From the NCBI RefSeq assembly GCF_002994745.2, contig NC_037092.1:16669501-16733500 (forward strand): 64,000 nucleotides of DNA. The letters run 5' to 3'. Below are positions 8,620 through 17,429 of this stretch, one piece after another. The notes beneath the pieces are model-generated. The model was not told the DNA's origin and searched no databases. It saw nothing but the letters and a program-made list of their open reading frames with translations. Positions within the stretch are counted from its first letter, which is position 1, and the number at the start of each line of letters is the position of its first letter. The position numbers and the translations under genes are program-made. This DNA comes from Rosa chinensis (taxonomy: Eukaryota; Streptophyta; Magnoliopsida; Rosales; Rosaceae).

Positions 8620-11373
8620 ATGAACTTGAACAGTGTCTTGATGCTAACTGGAACCAACTATAGAGCTTGGCTAGATTCTGTAGAGAACTATATGGGAATG
8701 CATGAGAACATAGACTATTGCTTCACTGAGGATAAACCTGAAGAGTTAACTGAAAAGAGCACTAAGAAGGAAACTGATCTTTACAAGAAGTGGCATAGAT
8801 CCAATAGAATGGCTAAGAACCTCATTCGTACCTCTATGTCCAAGACTGTCAGAGGAAGTATAGAAGAACCTGAGCTAGCATCAGATTTTTTGGAACTCAT
8901 AGGTGCTAAGTTTAAAGAAAGTGAAAAGGCAGAAGCTGCTAGGCTAACCAAGGAGTTTCATGATTTGAAGTACATGGGTTCAAGGGGAGTTAGAGAGCAT
9001 ATTATGAAGATGATCAACATAAATGGCAGACTCAGGGAGCTCTTGATGGGGGTTAGGGATGAGCAGGTAGTGCATTATGCACTACATTCCTTGCCTAACA
9101 GTTTTAGTCATCTTAGGACCAGTTACAACTCTCAAAAGGGAAACTGGACTCTAGATGAACTTATATCCATCTGTGTGGATGAAGAATCTAGGATCAAGGA
9201 AGAAAAGGAACCTGCTACAACCATTAACCTCATTGAGAAGCCTAAAAGGAAAAAGCCCCAAAATAAGCTCAAGCCTATCAAAGCCATAACTAAGAGTTCA
9301 ACAGCTGCAGTGGCCAAGGAAAATAGGCCATTTAGGTTCAAGTGCTACTTTTGCAAAAGAGTAGGACACATGAAAAAGGACTGCACTGGCTATAAAAATT
9401 GGTTAGCCAAAAAGGGTAAGATTTTTTCTAATACAGTTTTTTCTTTAGAAATTAATCTTATAAATGTTGAACCACAGTCTTGGTGGATAGATTCAGGCTC
9501 ACCTATTCATATTACTAATTCTTTGCAGGGATTCATAAGGAGGAGAATCCCAAAAAGTGATGAAGTGAACCTGTGTGTAGGCAATGGCATGAGAGTGGCA
9601 GTCAAGGCTATTGGAACCTTAAAGCTCGATTTAGGATTAGGAAAATTGTTAGTTTTGGACAATGTTTTTTATGTACCTTCCATGAGAAGGAATTTGGTTT
9701 CGGTTTCTCTTTTAGTAAAATCTGGTTGTAGACTTGTTATGGATAGTAATGGAATTCTTATTTCTAAAAATTCTGTTCAAATTGGTTCTGGTGTTATTAT
9801 GAATGATTATTTACAGTTAAATTGTTCAATGGCTCAACAAGAAATTTTACTTGTTGAAAATAACACAAACAGTACTAACACTTTAATAGGTGTTAAAAGA
9901 ACCAAACTAAATGAAAAGTCTGCATTTTTATGGCATAGAAGACTCGGCCATGTTTCAAAAGAGAGACTGAAAATTTTGGTGAAAAACAACATCCTAAATG
10001 AACTTGATTTTTCTGATCTAACAGACTGTGTTGAATGCTTTAAGGGAAAAATAACTAATACTAGAAAGAAGACTGCATATAGAAGCCAAAATTTATTAGA
10101 ACTCATACACACTGATATATGTGGACCATTTAGGCATCAAACTATCTGTGGGAATGTGTATTTTATCACATTCATTGATGACTTTTCTAGATACAGTTAT
10201 ATTTATCTACTTTCAGAAAAGGCACAAGCATTGAAAGCCTTTCAAATCTTTAAGTCTGAGGTAGAAAATCAACTAGAAAAGAAAATCAAAACAGTAAGGT
10301 CAGATAGAGGGGGAGAGTTCTATGGAAAGTACACTGAATCCGGCCAACAAAAGGGTCCATTTGCCTTGTTTTTGCAAGACAATGGAATTAAAGCTCAATA
10401 CACAACACCCTATAATCCACAACAGAATGGTGTTGCAGAGAGAAAGAATAGGACTCTTTTGAACATGGTTAGATGCATGATGTGTACAACTGGTTTGCCT
10501 AAATTTCTGTGGGGTGAGGCTTTAAAAACTGCAAATTATATTTGCAATAGAACACCTAGCAAAGCCATAGAAAATACTGCTTTTGAGCTTTGGTGTGGCA
10601 GGAAACCTAGTCTTCATCACTGTCATGTTTGGGGATGTCATGCAGAAGCTAGGATTTATAATCCAAGCTTGAATAAACTTGACCCCAAAACTGTTAGTTG
10701 CTATTTTGTAGGTTATCCAGATAAATCTAAAGGCTATAAGTTATATTCTGCTCATCATTCACCTAGAATTTTTGAAACACATCAAGTAAAGTTTCTAAGT
10801 GAAAAAGTTCACAATACAAACCTTGAGGATTTAACCTCAGTTTTTGAGGAAATTGTGTCAGATGAGAATTTAAGTGTAGCATTGCCTTTAGAACAAGATG
10901 TAACTGATCATGTCACTGGTCACGTAACTGACTATGTCACTGACCAAGTAACTGTCCCTGGTCGAGTAACTGGTCAAGTGACTGACCATGTCACTGACCA
11001 AGTAACTGTCCCTGGTCGAGTAACTGACCAAGTCACTGACCATGTAACTGTACCTGATCAAGTCACTGCCCATGTCACTGCCCATGTCACTGACCATGTA
11101 ACTACCCAAGTAACTGTACCTGGTCAAGTCACTGCCCATGTCACTGACCAAGTAACTGACCACGTAACTGGTCAAGTAACTGAACCTCAAAATCCTCCAG
11201 TAGCTCAACCTAGAAGATCACAGAGAGCAAGAAAACCAACTTATGGGGGGAAGAGAGTGACTACATTGTTTATCTACAAGAAGCAGAAATTGAAATGGAC
11301 TGTGCAGAGGACAATGATCCAACTACATTTAATCAGGCCATTGAAAGTAGTGAATCTCATCAATGGCAGCTAG
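8620..11373 (+). CDS. copia-1 ORF1: gag, protease and integrase
   Basis: The frame opens after an acceptor-like AG at 8608; the first ATG is 8620. The gag helical region is followed by a CCHC knuckle (CYFCKRVGHMKKDC) near 9340. The protease active site WWIDSGS lies near 9480. The integrase zinc-binding His/Cys motif (HRRLGH...CVECFKGK) starts near 9930. The DDE catalytic core has the D in HTDICGPF, the D in VRSDRGGEF and the E in NGVAERKN. A repetitive V-T-D/H/Q linker follows at 10888-11193. The frame runs to 11373 in a non-pol sequence, because the true RT frame is offset by one base at the G6 run 11245-11250. Products act in cytoplasmic particles and, for integrase, in the nucleus. Apart from that offset the ORF looks functional. 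Confidence 0.92.
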   Translation: MNLNSVLMLTGTNYRAWLDSVENYMGMHENIDYCFTEDKPEELTEKSTKKETDLYKKWHRSNRMAKNLIRTSMSKTVRGSIEEPELASDFLELIGAKFKESEKAEAARLTKEFHDLKYMGSRGVREHIMKMININGRLRELLMGVRDEQVVHYALHSLPNSFSHLRTSYNSQKGNWTLDELISICVDEESRIKEEKEPATTINLIEKPKRKKPQNKLKPIKAITKSSTAAVAKENRPFRFKCYFCKRVGHMKKDCTGYKNWLAKKGKIFSNTVFSLEINLINVEPQSWWIDSGSPIHITNSLQGFIRRRIPKSDEVNLCVGNGMRVAVKAIGTLKLDLGLGKLLVLDNVFYVPSMRRNLVSVSLLVKSGCRLVMDSNGILISKNSVQIGSGVIMNDYLQLNCSMAQQEILLVENNTNSTNTLIGVKRTKLNEKSAFLWHRRLGHVSKERLKILVKNNILNELDFSDLTDCVECFKGKITNTRKKTAYRSQNLLELIHTDICGPFRHQTICGNVYFITFIDDFSRYSYIYLLSEKAQALKAFQIFKSEVENQLEKKIKTVRSDRGGEFYGKYTESGQQKGPFALFLQDNGIKAQYTTPYNPQQNGVAERKNRTLLNMVRCMMCTTGLPKFLWGEALKTANYICNRTPSKAIENTAFELWCGRKPSLHHCHVWGCHAEARIYNPSLNKLDPKTVSCYFVGYPDKSKGYKLYSAHHSPRIFETHQVKFLSEKVHNTNLEDLTSVFEEIVSDENLSVALPLEQDVTDHVTGHVTDYVTDQVTVPGRVTGQVTDHVTDQVTVPGRVTDQVTDHVTVPDQVTAHVTAHVTDHVTTQVTVPGQVTAHVTDQVTDHVTGQVTEPQNPPVAQPRRSQRARKPTYGGKRVTTLFIYKKQKLKWTVQRTMIQLHLIRPLKVVNLINGS
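10888..11193 (+). repeat. in-frame V-T-D minisatellite in copia-1 pol linker
   Basis: About 25 units of 12 bp (occasionally 15 bp with an extra Pro codon) encode V-T-[DAGT]-[HQY] repeats with V-T-V-P-G spacers, between integrase and RT. The base motif GT(A/C)ACTG(A/G/C)CCA is the same as in the leader blocks at 7404 and 7978. All repeats keep frame. Confidence 0.9.
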
Positions 11374-12899
11374 CAATGGAAGCAGAAATTAATTCCATGA
11401 GTCAAAATGCAGTTTGGGAATTAGTTGAACCTGACCCCAACCAGAAGCCTATAGGTTGTAAATGGGTTTTCAAAACCAAAAGAGATGCAAATGGCAATGT
11501 AGAGAGACATAAAGCAAGATTAGTTGCCAAGGGTTTTACACAGAAGGAGGGCATTGATTTTACTGAGACTTTTTCTCCAGTTTCTACAAAAGACTCGTTT
11601 AGGATAATCATGGCTTTAGTGGCTCATTTTGATATGGAGCTGCACCAGATGGATGTTAAAACAGCTTTCTTGAATGGTGAACTAGATGAAGTGATTTATA
11701 TGAGGCAACCAGAAGGGTTTGTGCGAGCTGGAAGTGAAAACTTAGTGTGTAAGTTAAGAAAATCAATTTATGGCCTAAAACAAGCTTCTAGACAGTGGTA
11801 CAAGAAATTTGATTCTGTGATTTCTACTTTTGGATTTACAGAAAATCTTGTTGATGAGTGTGTTTATTTGAAGACTGTTGGGAACAATTTTATTTTTCTG
11901 GTACTCTATGTGGATGATATACTTTTGGCTAGCAGTAACATTAAATTGCTTAAAGATACCAAGAGTTTTCTATCAAGGAATTTTGACATGAAAGACTTAG
12001 GAGAAGCATCCTATGTACTAGGTATTGAGATTAAAAGAGATAGGGCACAGAGACTACTTGGTTTGTCTCAACAGAATTATGTTACCAAAATTTTAAAGAG
12101 ATTTGGTATGGAGAAGTGTGCAGCTGGAGAAGTTCCCATGTCCAAAGGAGATAAGTTAACCAAGAAGCAAAGTCCCAATAGTGATGTTGAGAAAGAAAAT
12201 ATGGAGTCAAAGCCTTATGCCAGACTTGTAGGAAGTCTCATGTATGCACAAGTCTGCACTAGGCCGGATTTGTCTTTTGCAGTAGGGATTTTGTCAAGAT
12301 TCCAATCTAATCCAGGCCATGAACATTGGGTAGCTGGGAAGAAAGTGTTGAGATACCTGCAGAGAACTAAAAGTCACATGCTAGTTTATAGGCAAGTGGA
12401 GGATCTGAAACTCATTGGATTCTCAGACTCGGATTTTGCAGGGAATTATCCAGACTCCAAGAAGTCCACTTGTGGATATGTGTTCTTGCTTGCAGGAGGT
12501 GCTATTGCTTGGAAAACCATGAAACAAACACTTGTTTCAACTTCTACTATGCAAGCTGAATTTATTGCAGTATATGAAACTGTGTGTGAAGGACTTTGGA
12601 TTAGGAATTTTCTCATGCAGACCAAAGTATTGAGTCACATTGTGGCTGGAACACTTGTAATTTATTGTGACAATGAGGCTGCAGTTTTCTTTAGCAAGAA
12701 CAGTAAAAGGTCAAATAATTCCAAGCATATTGATCTAAAGTATTACAGTGTTAGAGAAAGAGTAAAGCATGGTGAAATAGCTGTTTTGAGTATTGACACA
12801 AATTCACAGCTAGCAGATCCTTTCACTAAGGCATTGTCAGTAGCAGCATTCCAGAAACATACAGCAAGCATTGGAATTTTAGCTAATTTAGATGCTTAG
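11295..12899 (+). CDS. copia-1 ORF2: reverse transcriptase and RNase H
   Basis: The frame contains the copia RT core (WELVEPDPNQKPIGCKWVFK, RLVAKGFTQKEGIDFTETFS), the catalytic LYVDDILLA, the YGLKQASRQWY thumb region, then RNase H with FSDSDFAG, STSTMQAEF and the terminal ADPFTKAL. Stop TAG is at 12897-12899. It overlaps ORF1 by 79 nt in another frame; the functional polyprotein needs a one-base shift near 11245-11250. RT and RNase H copy the element RNA into DNA. There are no internal stops. Confidence 0.93.
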   Translation: MDCAEDNDPTTFNQAIESSESHQWQLAMEAEINSMSQNAVWELVEPDPNQKPIGCKWVFKTKRDANGNVERHKARLVAKGFTQKEGIDFTETFSPVSTKDSFRIIMALVAHFDMELHQMDVKTAFLNGELDEVIYMRQPEGFVRAGSENLVCKLRKSIYGLKQASRQWYKKFDSVISTFGFTENLVDECVYLKTVGNNFIFLVLYVDDILLASSNIKLLKDTKSFLSRNFDMKDLGEASYVLGIEIKRDRAQRLLGLSQQNYVTKILKRFGMEKCAAGEVPMSKGDKLTKKQSPNSDVEKENMESKPYARLVGSLMYAQVCTRPDLSFAVGILSRFQSNPGHEHWVAGKKVLRYLQRTKSHMLVYRQVEDLKLIGFSDSDFAGNYPDSKKSTCGYVFLLAGGAIAWKTMKQTLVSTSTMQAEFIAVYETVCEGLWIRNFLMQTKVLSHIVAGTLVIYCDNEAAVFFSKNSKRSNNSKHIDLKYYSVRERVKHGEIAVLSIDTNSQLADPFTKALSVAAFQKHTASIGILANLDA

Positions 12900-13515
12900 G
12901 TTCAGTAGAGAGTTAGTCCAGTTGGAGCATTTAAAATTCTAAGGTTTTTTGAGTTCTTGTGTTTTAGTTGTGATCTTTTATTTTGTTTATCACAACTTGT
13001 TTGTAATGACAGATTTTATTATTAATAAATTTTGAGGTATTTTCAGATTTTGGTTATTACTGCAGTTTTTGTTGAATGTTCTGAAAATTATCGATTTTGT
13101 GTTTAAAGTTATACTTGCTATCAGATGGCTTAAATCATGTGAAGCATGATGTTAAGGTTCAAGCAATATCTTTAAGCCATCAGTGTTCAGTAAATTTGCT
13201 TGAGTTTTTGGTTTTAGAAACATAAAGTAGGACCTAATATATGTTTACTTGTTGATACACATTAACATATATTGTATCACTTCTGGTTTGACATATGTGG
13301 ATTGCAGGAGCTTGTGTTTGTGGTTTTGAAACTCTGCATTTTTGTTAAAATGTATACTGTTTCTTGCTCTGCATAAGTAACTGTGATCTGACCATGTTGG
13401 AATGGATTTTCGATTTAAGTTTGTTATCTGGCGCGCACTTCAGTAAGTTAAGTAGGTTTTGATGTTCTCTGGTGCAAATCATCGAGCATGATATGTGTGA
13501 GTCCAAAGGGGAGAT
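12900..13515 (+). other. copia-1 3' untranslated region with polypurine tract
   Basis: There is no coding potential. The purine tract AAAGGGGAGA lies immediately before the 3' LTR (about 13505-13515) and is the expected plus-strand primer. The rest is T-rich with no gene seen. Confidence 0.8.
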
Positions 13516-13991
13516 TGTAAGATCAAATATGGACATAACACATATCATCATAAAGTAATTGATGATTAGCTTAATATCAATCCTAGTTTAACATGGATAC
13601 AAACAGTAAATCAATACTAGTGACTTAATGAATAGTGTATCAATTCATTAAGGATAGTAATCTATTGCTTAGTCTACAAGGAAGGCTACAAGTTGTGATA
13701 CATTAAGAATCTAACTAGGAAACCTAAACCGATATGGATAGCTTTAATGGGAAGCTTCTTGAGGTTTAAGTCACCTATATATACAGATGAATTGGTCCCT
13801 GATTACTACCGACGTTTTGCATATTGTTCTGTCCATTGAGAAGCAAGTTGGTAAGTAACAGAAGGCTATATTCAGTGTTCGTGTTTGCAGTTGCATAAGA
13901 TGGAATCCATGCCAGTAATTGCTGAAGGTAAGCCTTAATCCCTTTTATGATTGTGTGCATATGTTGTGAGCATGTATATGGTTATTTTACA
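13516..13991 (+). repeat. copia-1 3' LTR
   Basis: It has the same 476-bp sequence as 6827-7302 with no differences seen by eye, and is followed by the GATCT target copy at 13992-13996. Confidence 0.95.
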
Positions 13992-15024
13992 GATCTAATA
14001 ACCTTAGGCTGCACAGAGTACCAAAGACTCTGGGAATTTGACCTTTGATCGAATTAGTACTTAAATCAAGGTCTTCCAAAGACTTGAGGTTTGCAAATTC
14101 AACAGGGAAGGGCCCGAAAAAATTGGAATATGCAACAAGTCTTTTGAGGTTGGTAAGATTAAAAAACCAGCTGGGAAATGAAGAACTCATATAATTATCT
14201 GATATATCAAGAACCAATAGGCGGGATGTGAAGTTCACTGACGGCAGCTGGGAGTGTGGAAGGTTTTGAATTCGGCAATCAGACAAATACAACTCTGAGA
14301 GTGAAGGAAGCATGTTGACATCATGTAGCCAACTTACTCCTGTGCTGCTAAGGTCCACACCTCCAAGATTGAGGTACTTTAGGGAAGAGAGATGAGAAAG
14401 CCAATTCAAGTTTTTGGAAGAAAGACCAGACTTAGAACTGAGGTCAAGATAGTTCAAGTTTGAGAGGTTACCAAGAGCTGGGGGAATCTCTTCCACAAAT
14501 GAATTATATGAGAGATTGAGATACCTCAAACTTTGAAGCTTCCCAAAGAAGTTTGGAATTCGACTTCCTTGAAAATCATTTCCGCTTAGATCAAGGTAAC
14601 GTAAGTTCTTAAGGCTAAGTAAAGAAGGATTAATCTTACCTCCCAGAGAAGTCTCCTCGTCGAATTCCTCGTCGAATTCTCCATACTCTTGACCATAATT
14701 CGGGTTCCGGAGGTCCATCATTGCAGCATGACCTGTATGGTTGTTGCAGTGAATCCCTTTCCATTGACAGCAATCCTGACCCACCCAAGAAGAAAGCCTA
14801 CCGGAAGGATCAGTAACATCTCCTTTGAAGCTGAGAAGCGCTCGTCTCTCTTCGTCGATGCATGATGATGATCTCACCCCACTCGGAAGACCATCTCCTA
14901 AACACAGTTTAGTAGTTTGCAGATATGTAGATGCCAGAAAAAGAAAGAGCAAGTAGTGAGCAACATTGTTGATGAGGAAGCGATAGCTGGTAGGCTTGAA
15001 TAGGTTTGCACAGAAGCTATCCAT
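13992..15024 (-). CDS. LRR receptor-like protein copy A, N-terminal part
   Basis: This is the start of the RLP split by copia-1. ATG at 15024; a hydrophobic signal peptide ([15 protein letters not shown]) within residues 1-43; a cysteine-capped LRRNT domain ([13 protein letters not shown] at about 55-67, then [12 protein letters not shown] at about 84-95); then plant-type LRRs to residue 344. It reads directly in phase into 6826-4867. The whole gene would be a single exon of about 995 codons, close to the usual EIX2/Cf-like RLP size. RLPs bind extracellular ligands and signal through partner kinases such as SOBIR1/BAK1 (family knowledge). In the current allele translation would end at a stop a few bases into the LTR, giving a secretable truncated ectodomain. 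Confidence 0.9.
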
Positions 15025-16190
15025 GATTATACAGACTTTTCTATGAACTTGTGGAAATGTATAGAAATCTAAAACCGAGTAACATTAAATACCGAAAAGT
15101 CTGAAATGAATGGTATTCAGGTATTCCAAAGTCATCCGTTTACCCCGTTCTACAAGTTTCCAAGTCTGAAATGAATGATGTCCAGGTATTCCAGAGTCAT
15201 GAACGACCCCGTCTTACAAGTTTCCAAATCCACTCAAAAGTCTTTTAGGTACTTTCTGAGACTTTGTTTGCCAAAGCAATAAGGACTTCAATGATTCGAC
15301 CAAACTACTACTAGTTTGTAAATTTATTTCTGTATTTTAAGGGGGAACCGCTGAGATATTTATCGGAAAACAATTGTGTTTATTTACTGCAAACAAGAGC
15401 ATCAAAAGTTCAATGGATTTTCATCGAGTCACAGTTTCTTTGTTCCGACTTCCGACGGTATTAATAAACATGAATAATTCTATTTCTTTCCATCTCAGCT
15501 CCAGGATTCGTAGAAAATTTCCAAAGACAAAAAGCAATAGGAAAAGTGAACAAGCTTTTGTCATTGATCTTAGCTTCCGGTGGTCAATCTTGGTGTAAAA
15601 GTGAAACATACTGGTCTTTTGAATCGAGGGAATTTGACTGGACAAAGTAAGGTAAAGTCAAGTTCTGTGTAAAAAGTGCAATAAACTTTTGGAAAACTCT
15701 CCCAACGAGTAACTTGTTCTTTTCTTTTCTTTTGGTAAAAAATTGTTCATTTCACTACAGAATAGCACTGAAACTAGTCATTAATCGAAGCAAGGATAAG
15801 GGTGATTATGCCATCAACAGAAGAAGAAAAAAGAAGCTTTTTTAAGGGTGAATATCGTCATAGAAGGAAGAATCAGAGGACAGTGAGAGCAAACTTTCAT
15901 AAAACCATAGCACTGAAACTCATCACTCTGATACTCCAGATATACAAAGTACATGCAGACTCACTAAATACAGGAGAACGAAATACCTCATGTTATCCAA
16001 TCGGTCAACACTTGCTCCTTATACGCAGAGCATAAAGAATGGCAGATTGGGTAGTTTATAAACCATGATGGCTCAGAAACATAGTACAAAATAGACCATG
16101 GCAGATGGCAATACTTTTGCCACAGACCTCCTTCGAGGCCTCATCACTTCTTCATTCTAGCGAGGGACCTACTGCTGCTGTTCCTGTGTG
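15025..16190. other. upstream region of RLP-A and downstream region of HUA1-like B
   Basis: No gene was seen. The segment is duplicated at 40701-41690, with small indels, between the corresponding RLP-C and HUA1-C remnants. It should contain the RLP promoter (minus strand, near 15025-15200) and the HUA1-like 3' end. I cannot identify specific elements. Confidence 0.6.
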
Positions 16191-17313
16191 GATTCAGCTG
16201 CTTATGCTTTTCCACCAGTAGAATCAGATTTTGCTTGTGAAGCTGCCATTGCTACAACTTCGCCAGGAGCGGGGGTGGTCAAATCTGCAGGTTGCACCAT
16301 ACTTGCATGTGCCGGTTTTAAGGTAATACACACAGATAACGGCACCCCGTAAAAAAGTTCCACCCTTGTTAAATGGTTTTACATGTATAGGATAGATAAT
16401 GCCTAGATGGAAATATAAAATAAGATTTCAACAGAAAGAATAGAAATGGTTAAATGCAACAGAAAATGCAGTCACTTCTCATTGGAAAAAGAGGTCTTAA
16501 CGCAGTCACTTCTCATTGGAAAAAGAGGTCTTAACATTTCAATTCTTCCAATCACTACTGCAATCAGTATATTCATAGTTATCATAGCTTCACAATATAA
16601 ATGGCAATCGGAAACTACTAAAGTCTTAGCATAATTAATCATTCTTATGAAGAATAGCCATATGCTTTTCAAGCTTTTTGGAATATAATGGTACCCTGCT
16701 TAAAACAAGGACAGGTGAACCCTACTGATAAAAAGACTTGGGATAGTCCCAACAGAGAATAGCTCCACCATTCGTACCCCTCTCCTAGGTAGTCCAGCAA
16801 GCGTTAGCTTCACATTTTCTTGTTGAGATGGCTTTGTTGTTGACAACGCCACTGCTGGCCTATCAATCGGGTGATGGAATCTGCATTGTGCACCATACTT
16901 ACATTCCCCAGTCTTCATATAGTACTGCAACATGAAAAAACCACAATACATAAACATGAGAGCAATCGTCATTAAGTTCTGAATGATTCAGAAATATGAA
17001 CAAGTAGTCATAAATCATTTCTGGCCAAATGTCTACCATCAGAGTAACAAATGTAGATAGATAAAGCAACATTTCATGTGCTGACAGTTTCATGAATAAT
17101 ATCATGAGAACTCAAAAGTGTTGCAACCGTTTAAACATGCTGAAACTCAAATTCATTATACTTTCTCTGGATGGGCAATCATATACAACTGGAATCAAAT
17201 TCATTTAACAAAAGAAGTTGCTTACTTCACACTCAGCCTGTCCAAAGCGCTGAGGATAAACAGTAGGGCTCGCTCCCACCTGCAACGTGCATATAATAAC
17301 ATGAATCAATATG

Positions 17314-17314
<1 letters not shown>

Positions 17315-17373
<59 letters not shown>

Positions 17374-17429
17374 AAAGAGAGGGATGGGGGGGGGGGGGGG
17401 GGGGGAGAGAGAGAGAGAGAGAGAGAGAG
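17315..17429. repeat. compound simple repeat (TA)n, G-run, (GA)n in a HUA1-like intron
   Basis: About 57 bp of (TA)n at 17315-17371, an uninterrupted G-run of about 20 ending at 17405, then (GA)n to 17429. The matching intron in copy A' was not retained. Assembly length in these tracts is unreliable. Confidence 0.95.

Larger units (their letters stand above)
6827..13991 (+). mobile_element. complete Ty1/copia retrotransposon copia-1 inserted antisense in an RLP gene
   Basis: The element is 7165 bp with 476-bp LTRs (6827-7302, 13516-13991), flanking GATCT at 6822-6826 and 13992-13996, a primer binding site directly inside the 5' LTR, a polypurine tract before the 3' LTR, and gag-PR-INT-RT-RNaseH in copia order. 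I see no differences between the LTRs by eye, so the insertion appears recent. The coding region is open except for a one-base frame offset at the G6 run 11245-11250. The leader holds a minisatellite also present in pol. It lies antisense to the host RLP gene. Confidence 0.95.

Noticed and set aside
13345..13551. 68-codon minus-strand frame at the 3' end of copia-1
   Set aside because: Overlaps the 3' UTR and LTR of the element with no domain features.
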